DNA of 16,076 nt, taken from assembly GCA_937973935.1 (NCBI GenBank), contig CALJJF010000009.1, forward strand, positions 1 to 16,076. The letters run 5' to 3'. Shown piece after piece: positions 11,175-16,076 of the stretch. The stretch comes from MKRK01 sp001896915. Its GTDB lineage: Bacteria; Bacillota; Clostridia; Oscillospirales; Acutalibacteraceae. The notes under the pieces were generated by a model that was not told where the DNA came from, ran no database searches, and saw only the letters and a program-made list of their open reading frames with translations. Position 1 is the first letter of the stretch; each line of letters begins with the position of its first letter. Made by a program: the position numbers and the translations under genes.

Positions 11175-13700
11175 TTAATATTGGTTAATATCCACTATTT
11201 TTAAAAGCTGTTTCTTAACACATAACAGATCAAGAGCATTCACTTCGCTGTCACTTTCCCTGTTGGCATTTGCTGCCACATAGAAATATCCTGTAAGCAT
11301 TCTCATACCCAGTAAATGCTTTTTGATTTTGAGCAAATCTGCCGCACCGATCGTACCATCGCCATCCACATCACCGAATAAAATAGCGGTATACTGCGCA
11401 TAGATACTACCCTCTTTGCTGATTTTCACTACACAACCGGAGCCGATTGTACCGGTTGTGATAGGAACATCGTTTTTGTATACGGTGATATCGAAAGATG
11501 ACTGATTTCCAAAACGGGATAGAAAGCCCGTTATTGTATTGTTGTGTTGATTGATGCCCCAAAGATATTCGTTTGCTGTAATATAAGGATTCAATAATGT
11601 TGTTCCGGTTGTCGAAGAAATGACTGTTGTAGTGGATGTGCTAATGATACTTGATGAAGTTGAGGTGGTTGTGGCAGACATAGAGGTCGAAGAGGTTGTG
11701 ACATCAGGCTGATATAACATGAAATCATCTACATATATCATGGCTGCATTTGCACCTGTATTGACTTTAATCAGTATATCAGTTGAGTCCCGCAACCTGC
11801 CCTGTAAATCCCAGCTTTGTGCTGTGAAATCGGGAAATCCGGTTGCACCAATGGGAATATCAACCCAGCCGCCGCCAGTCGGTACATTCACTGATTTTGA
11901 CCAAAGCTTATATGTGTATATATTTTGATATAAATCAATACAAACGGTTGCAGAAACCGTGCTTTTAATCCAAAAACGAATGCTCTGGTACTGTGGAATC
12001 GTTCCTTGCGAGACTTTTGCCGTAACAGTCGGCCATGTGTTTTTATCGCTTGTGTTCCCTGCCGTTTGGAGTTGCAACGATTTTACCCCATTGATTAAAT
12101 TGGCCGGGTCGCTGTTGATGGATGCGATTCCATTCTGCGTGTTTCTTGTGTTCGAATCCTCAAAATCACGCAGCATCAGGGATGCACTTGCCGATGAAGG
12201 AGCAGTTGTCTGAGTTGTAGAGGCGGTAGGAGCTGTCGTAGATGTGGTAGATGTCGGACTGCTGGTGCTTGTATAAGCTGATGTAGCTATCGAGGTAATG
12301 ATGCCATTTGAGGTTGTTTGTGTTATCCCATCCGGTACTACGAACATTTCAACGTCATCGATATTGATTGTGTCGTTCAATACGGATGTTATATCATTGG
12401 TAATCGCTATGACCAATTGTGATGTCTGCTGCAGGTCAGAAATTACACCGGCCGCCCAATTTGTTTTATAAAACTGGTCATTAAAATAAACGTTGACCCA
12501 ACCGGGTTCGGTAATGCTTTTTGATTGGCTTTGATAAATTCCGTTCGGCGTTTTAAAACTGAATTTAACATTCATCGGTCTGGTTGCCTGTATCCATGTC
12601 CGGACACCCAAAGCTCTGTTCAACCGCCCGTTAAAAATGTTCATTTCCACAGTGTAGTTTGACATCGTTGATTTATCATAAACAATCCTTAAGGATTTTC
12701 CACTTGATGGTGCATACCCTTCGCCAACCGCCGTAAATGAACCGTTCCATGTGGTGGTATTGCCTGTAATATAAGAAATTTCCGAGCCGTCAGAGCCAAT
12801 ACATTCGGCTTCCCAATTGTAAAGTCTTACAGGGGTTACGCTGTCGTGGTCAAAGCTTACCGGTGCAACTGAAGGGTCGTAAGCAGTAACAGGAAGAGCA
12901 TCACCGGGAAAATGGGAATTCAGATAATCGGTTACATTATCGGAAACGATTTTTGAACCTTTTTCATTAAAATGAACCTCGTCGCTAAGATAAGTATTGA
13001 TGTTTTGAATATCTGCCGCAAAATCAGCAGCGTTGTCAATCAGCCCGCAATTCATATCTGCTGCCACAGATCTTGTGATATTATAATAATCCTGTAGCCA
13101 ATCGTTATAGCCGCGACCACCATACAATGATTTGGCTCCCCAATATGATTTGCCATGGAACACTGCTTCATTGACCAAACCACTGGTCATCAGAATAGGA
13201 ATTGCATTATATTCGCGGATTTTATTAACAATATCCCTTAAATTCTGTTCCCACTGCGTAAGGCTAACAACAACCACACCATCCGGCTGGACGCGTGCGT
13301 CGTTTGTAGCAAACATAACAAGAACAATGTCAGGCGTATTGTTGGTTACCATTCCTGTAAACCCGCCGTAGGTACCCGCATTGTATAATGACTGTGATGT
13401 ATTCCACCCTGAATTTCCTCCGTTGATGGTAATACATCCGGTATCCCTCTGCACCACATCCAGCCATCTCCATGTCGCACTGTCACCCATTTTGGCAGCA
13501 GAACCAATCACGGTGTTGCTGTCGCCGTAAGCAACCAACCTGGCACCTTTGATGGGCCTGTTTTCGTCGGCCTTGCTTTCAATTCTGCTAATAAACATAC
13601 CGGAAATAATGAACAATACTGTGAAAACAGCAATCATTTTTTTTATTAATCCTTGATGACGTTCAGTAACAACATACTGTTTTGATTTAATATTTCCCAT
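11175..13700 (-). CDS. Secreted SGNH/GDSL hydrolase with two beta-rich modules and a C-terminal dockerin
   Basis: About 841 residues. An N-terminal basic stretch plus hydrophobic segment (MIAVFTVLFIISGMFI, about 22-37) is a signal peptide or anchor. The SGNH esterase domain (about 48-255) has Ser61 in YGDSN, Gly/Asn in NGGNSGWN (93-100), Asn133 in FATND, and Asp240/His243 in SDEVHF, so it should be active as a carbohydrate or acyl esterase. A carbohydrate-binding-like beta module (about 265-475) follows, then a Ser/Thr linker, a second similar module (about 525-668) ending in IYVDDFMLYQ, another Ser/Thr linker, a small beta domain, and a dockerin. The first dockerin loop, 777-788 (DVDGDGTIGAAD), is canonical; the second, 813-824, is degenerate. 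A TTG 12 bases upstream abuts the ribosome site AAGGAAGG, so ATG 13700 is preferred. The gene is divergent from an AraC regulator. Confidence 0.88.
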   Translation of the reverse strand: MGNIKSKQYVVTERHQGLIKKMIAVFTVLFIISGMFISRIESKADENRPIKGARLVAYGDSNTVIGSAAKMGDSATWRWLDVVQRDTGCITINGGNSGWNTSQSLYNAGTYGGFTGMVTNNTPDIVLVMFATNDARVQPDGVVVVSLTQWEQNLRDIVNKIREYNAIPILMTSGLVNEAVFHGKSYWGAKSLYGGRGYNDWLQDYYNITRSVAADMNCGLIDNAADFAADIQNINTYLSDEVHFNEKGSKIVSDNVTDYLNSHFPGDALPVTAYDPSVAPVSFDHDSVTPVRLYNWEAECIGSDGSEISYITGNTTTWNGSFTAVGEGYAPSSGKSLRIVYDKSTMSNYTVEMNIFNGRLNRALGVRTWIQATRPMNVKFSFKTPNGIYQSQSKSITEPGWVNVYFNDQFYKTNWAAGVISDLQQTSQLVIAITNDITSVLNDTINIDDVEMFVVPDGITQTTSNGIITSIATSAYTSTSSPTSTTSTTAPTASTTQTTAPSSASASLMLRDFEDSNTRNTQNGIASINSDPANLINGVKSLQLQTAGNTSDKNTWPTVTAKVSQGTIPQYQSIRFWIKSTVSATVCIDLYQNIYTYKLWSKSVNVPTGGGWVDIPIGATGFPDFTAQSWDLQGRLRDSTDILIKVNTGANAAMIYVDDFMLYQPDVTTSSTSMSATTTSTSSSIISTSTTTVISSTTGTTLLNPYITANEYLWGINQHNNTITGFLSRFGNQSSFDITVYKNDVPITTGTIGSGCVVKISKEGSIYAQYTAILFGDVDGDGTIGAADLLKIKKHLLGMRMLTGYFYVAANANRESDSEVNALDLLCVKKQLLKIVDINQY

Positions 13701-13790
13701 CCAATACCACAACCTTCCTTATTTTATTTCAGTATACAGGCTTATTTAATATTCTGCATTTGATTTTTTACATTGACAAAAATTAAAGGT

Positions 13791-13814
13791 TTTATAACAA
13801 TGTTTATAAACATT
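13791..13814. repeat. Tandem 12-bp imperfect repeats containing a 16-bp palindrome, divergent control region
   Basis: TTTATAACAATG (13791-13802) is followed directly by TTTATAAACATT (13803-13814), 9 of 12 identical. Bases 13799-13814 are also a perfect palindrome. The site lies about 10 bp upstream of the AraC-gene -35 and about 55-80 bp upstream of a TATACT (minus strand, 13736-13731) that lacks a good -35 for the hydrolase gene. Direct repeats are typical AraC-family targets. Confidence 0.4.
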
Positions 13815-13824
13815 TAAATATATG

Positions 13825-13852
13825 TTGTAATTTTGTATGAATTCTATATAAT
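13825..13852 (+). promoter_or_regulatory. Promoter for the AraC-family regulator
   Basis: TTGTAA (13825-13830), 16-nt spacer, perfect TATAAT (13847-13852). Predicted start is near 13859; AAGGAAGG (13864-13871) and GTG 13879 follow. Confidence 0.6.
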
Positions 13853-13878
13853 ATAAATGATAGAAGGAAGGTGGGTTC

Positions 13879-14727
13879 GTGAGACTTTTTAAATATCTTC
13901 ATTTATTTGATGAAAGTGATTTTATCGTTTCCGGGATTCGTCAATTCGGGCATTACAACGGTCTTCAAGCAGCTCCTCCAATGAGTAGCCATATGCATGA
14001 AAACTGTATGGAGTTGGTGGTGTTGTTAAGAGGCAGCGAGGATTATAAAATCGAAGATGAGATTTACCATGTGAATGCAGGCGAAATATTTATATCCTTT
14101 CTCAACGAACCTCATTGCAGCGGAAGTGATTGTCAGAATCCTGTAGAGAGCATATGGATTCAGTTGAACATGACCACACCCGGTGAATTTCTTGGGTTAT
14201 CTGCCTCAAAAAGCAATGAGCTGAAGCAAAAATTAATGAATTTACAGGAACATGTCATTCAAGCAGATAAAAAATGTATGGAAATAATCAAAGATTGTTT
14301 TTATCTTTTTTTATCAGGGAAACGGGAAAAAATTCTTGTCGGAGAAGCATTGTTCACTGCTTTTTTATACCGTGTTTTTTCACTGCAGGCACAGATCTGT
14401 AAAGGCGACAGCGAAATGATGAAAATTAAAAAACATATTGATGATCATATCTATTCTGTTTTGTCTACCGAAGCAATCAGTCAACAATATTTTATGTCAT
14501 TGTCCAGCTTACGCGATAAATTTATAGAAGAAACCGGAAGGACTCTTCGTGATTATATCAATCACAAAAAAATTGAAAAATCAAAAGAATTATTAAAAAG
14601 CGGCAAAAGCATTACCGAAACGGCGATGGCATTGTCTTTCAATACAAGTGATTATTTTTCTGTTGTTTTTAAAAAATATACATCAATTTCACCAAGTGAA
14701 TATATAAAAAAGCATCAAAAAAAATGA
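13879..14727 (+). CDS. AraC-family transcriptional regulator
   Basis: A 282-residue cytoplasmic regulator of usual length. The N-terminal cupin-like sensing domain (about 20-110) contains SSHMHENCMELVVLLRG and VNAGEIFISF, the pattern of sugar-responsive AraC proteins. The C-terminal domain (about 183-282) holds two helix-turn-helix units: STEAISQQYFMSLSSLRDKF and ITETAMALSFNTSDYFSVVF, ending in SPSEYIK. GTG 13879 has AAGGAAGG 7 nt upstream and is well supported. It is divergent from the dockerin-bearing hydrolase, which it probably activates, and convergent with a YesL-like membrane protein. The inducer is unknown. Its stop codon lies in the following hairpin. Confidence 0.92.
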   Translation: MRLFKYLHLFDESDFIVSGIRQFGHYNGLQAAPPMSSHMHENCMELVVLLRGSEDYKIEDEIYHVNAGEIFISFLNEPHCSGSDCQNPVESIWIQLNMTTPGEFLGLSASKSNELKQKLMNLQEHVIQADKKCMEIIKDCFYLFLSGKREKILVGEALFTAFLYRVFSLQAQICKGDSEMMKIKKHIDDHIYSVLSTEAISQQYFMSLSSLRDKFIEETGRTLRDYINHKKIEKSKELLKSGKSITETAMALSFNTSDYFSVVFKKYTSISPSEYIKKHQKK

Positions 14728-14762
14728 AACGGCAGCCGCAATGATAGCGGCTGCCGTTTCAT
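14724..14762. terminator. Bidirectional terminator between the araC-type gene and the DUF624 gene
   Basis: A 16-bp perfect stem (14724-14739 with 14747-14762) and 7-nt loop. The plus-strand stop codon TGA 14725-14727 is in the left arm. The minus-strand tail has a long T-run (opposite A 14717-14724), so it mainly ends the DUF624 transcript. Confidence 0.85.
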
Positions 14763-14788
14763 AATAATATGGATGTCAATAAGACGGG

Positions 14789-15757
14789 TTAAACATTGTC
14801 TTCAAATACATTTTCCTCTTCCAAAGAGCTTCGGTGAACCATTTTACCATTGTGATAAACAAATTCAGGCAGCTCCTTTTCTTTGTATTCGGCCTGCTCA
14901 CTTTGGCTGAGCTTCATGAGATCCGAAGTTTGCTCCGGATGCTTTTCATAATAGGGATCCAGGATAAAACGCTTGATAGCGGGAAAAGAAACAAAGGAAA
15001 TGACCAAGAAGCTAAAGCCAAAGGTGATTGCCATAACCAATGCCAGACTGATTCCGGAAATGATTTGGCTGCCTGCCACTATACTGAACAGGAACAAACC
15101 AAATACGGAACCGTTGATGAACAAAAGTATAATTGAAACCAAGATGTTTTTTCCCAGACACAAAAATGAAAACAACAAAGAGTTCTTGATAATTTCCTTT
15201 ATTTTTAAATCCAGAGAAATCACCATCATATAAAGATAATAACCTGAGAAAATAAATATAGCACTGATTAAGTAACTGATACCCAGCGGAATATAATAAA
15301 CGCTGTCTTTTGTAGCTTGTAAAAAGTAAAAAGATACCGAAACAATCAGCAAAAAAGAGATAATAAACTGATAAAAACCGATAATCAGTGATTTTTTCCA
15401 GTTTTTCTTGATCGCTTCCACAAAATCAGACCACAAAAAACCGGGCACTCCCCTTACATAATCTCTGGTCAGTCTTGTAATCCCAGCCATAACAGGAGCC
15501 AAGCCGATTAGTGGAAAACAGGAAAGAAAATAGAAAAACATACTGGTGATTTTGTTTGTGCTGAAAAATGACATTACGAACAGTGATAAAGCGGCAAAAA
15601 ATACAGCGCTCACAAAAAAAATAGCGTTGATGAGGATCAGGCTCCAGAATTTGTGCTTTAATGTATCAAAAAACTTGAAAAAAGCGGTTTTTTCGGGCTC
15701 CTTTTTTGAGATACCCGGTCCCGGATTCTTGCCATAAATATCGAATAATTTTGCCAA
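14789..15757 (-). CDS. DUF624/YesL-type membrane protein
   Basis: A 322-residue polytopic membrane protein with about six hydrophobic segments (around 38-62, 68-92, 118-142, 148-178, then two or more between 190 and 265). The soluble N-terminus is short and the tail is charged (SEQAEYKEKELPEF). The loop after the second segment, RDYVRGVPGFLWSDFVEAIKKNWKKS, resembles the conserved cytosolic motif of DUF624. YesL-type proteins usually sit near carbohydrate transport or pectin-degradation genes, and their function is unknown. TTG 15757 is the start: AAGGAG (minus strand, 15771-15766) is 8 nt upstream and no better start is near. It follows xerD by 20 nt on the same strand, so the two are probably cotranscribed. 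At 322 residues it is longer than the roughly 200-residue typical YesL. Confidence 0.72.
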   Translation of the reverse strand: MAKLFDIYGKNPGPGISKKEPEKTAFFKFFDTLKHKFWSLILINAIFFVSAVFFAALSLFVMSFFSTNKITSMFFYFLSCFPLIGLAPVMAGITRLTRDYVRGVPGFLWSDFVEAIKKNWKKSLIIGFYQFIISFLLIVSVSFYFLQATKDSVYYIPLGISYLISAIFIFSGYYLYMMVISLDLKIKEIIKNSLLFSFLCLGKNILVSIILLFINGSVFGLFLFSIVAGSQIISGISLALVMAITFGFSFLVISFVSFPAIKRFILDPYYEKHPEQTSDLMKLSQSEQAEYKEKELPEFVYHNGKMVHRSSLEEENVFEDNV

Positions 15758-15777
15758 AATTTACACTCCTTAATGAT

Positions 15778-16076
15778 TTAACGTCCTGCTCGGGGATGAA
15801 ATTTTTTATAGGTGTTTGCATATTTTTCCCGAATAATATGGGTATACACCTGGGTAGAAGAAATATCAGCATGTCCCAGCATTTCCTGAATGTCCTTGAG
15901 ACCTGCCCCGTTTTCAAGCAAATGGGCGGCAAAGCTGTGGCGCATGGTATGGGGCGTGATATCTTTTTTGATACCGGCTTTTTTGGCGTATCCTTTGATG
16001 ATTTTCCAAAATCCCTGTCTGGTCAGCCGTTCCCCGTTCATATTGATAAACAATGCACTGTCGTTTTGTCCCAGGA
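15778..16076 (-). CDS. xerD: Tyrosine recombinase XerD, C-terminal part (5' end outside window)
   Basis: The reading frame is open to the right edge. About 99 C-terminal residues are visible, out of roughly 295-300 in the family. Present are ALFINMNGERLTRQGFW, HTMRHSFAAHLLENGA (His/Arg of the catalytic centre), LGHADISSTQVYTH (His and nucleophile Tyr) and a short tail. The wording is close to chromosomal XerD proteins, which act with XerC at dif to resolve chromosome dimers. The catalytic Arg and Lys of the first half are outside. A TTG at 16053 is only an internal codon. The XerD rather than XerC label is by sequence feel and not certain. Confidence 0.85.
   Translation of the reverse strand, partial: LGQNDSALFINMNGERLTRQGFWKIIKGYAKKAGIKKDITPHTMRHSFAAHLLENGAGLKDIQEMLGHADISSTQVYTHIIREKYANTYKKFHPRAGR

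Noticed and set aside
1..16076. CRISPR arrays, rRNA genes and insertion sequences
   Set aside because: No regularly spaced repeats, rRNA-like sequence or transposase genes are visible.

Overview
The window looks like chromosome from a low-to-mid GC Clostridia-type Firmicute, probably near the Ruminococcaceae/Oscillospiraceae or Ruminiclostridium-like lineages. The evidence is strong AGGAGG-type ribosome sites, frequent TTG/GTG starts, sigma-A type promoters with 16-17 nt spacers, a DUF4364 protein, a tRNA gene with encoded CCA, and a dockerin-bearing secreted esterase. The taxonomic placement is inference.

Left part (1-3550): the 3' end of an RluA/RluD-type pseudouridine synthase, then a polar amino-acid ABC importer (lipoprotein, permease, ATPase) driven by a clear promoter at 389-417. 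A perfect 34-bp inverted repeat separates the binding-protein gene from the permease. A DUF4364 gene lies convergent to the importer, and a tRNA-Leu(CAA) with its own promoter and terminator follows.

Centre (3664-9758): the metabolic core. iadA-cphB-cphA form a tight operon that can make cyanophycin (multi-L-arginyl-poly-L-aspartate; CphA), cut it to beta-Asp-Arg dipeptides (CphB), and split the dipeptide to Asp and Arg (IadA). IadA carries Glu where the E. coli enzyme has its carboxylated Lys. CphA has an HxxEH motif in its N-domain that may be a primer-making site. A terminator ends the operon, and its tail overlaps the promoter of a second unit. That unit holds pyrB, encoding an aspartate carbamoyltransferase with a C-terminal four-Cys zinc knuckle resembling that of the regulatory subunit PyrI, and a thioredoxin gene. 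The neighbourhood is thus centred on aspartate/arginine nitrogen, with the amino-acid importer upstream as a possible supplier.

The 410-nt gap at 9757-10167 is not empty. It has a good promoter overlapped by a 14-bp-arm inverted repeat, followed by a ribosome site and a 56-codon TTG-start reading frame of unknown nature.

Right part (10168-16076): a tyrosine recombinase (XerC-like), convergent with a large secreted SGNH/GDSL hydrolase carrying two beta-rich modules, Ser/Thr linkers and a C-terminal dockerin. An AraC-family regulator is divergent from the hydrolase across an intergenic region with tandem 12-bp repeats. Then come a DUF624/YesL-type membrane protein and, running off the right edge, the 3' end of xerD. 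The hydrolase, AraC and YesL-like genes suggest a small polysaccharide-response module. Genes are separated by well-formed hairpins, several of which contain the stop codon of the preceding gene.
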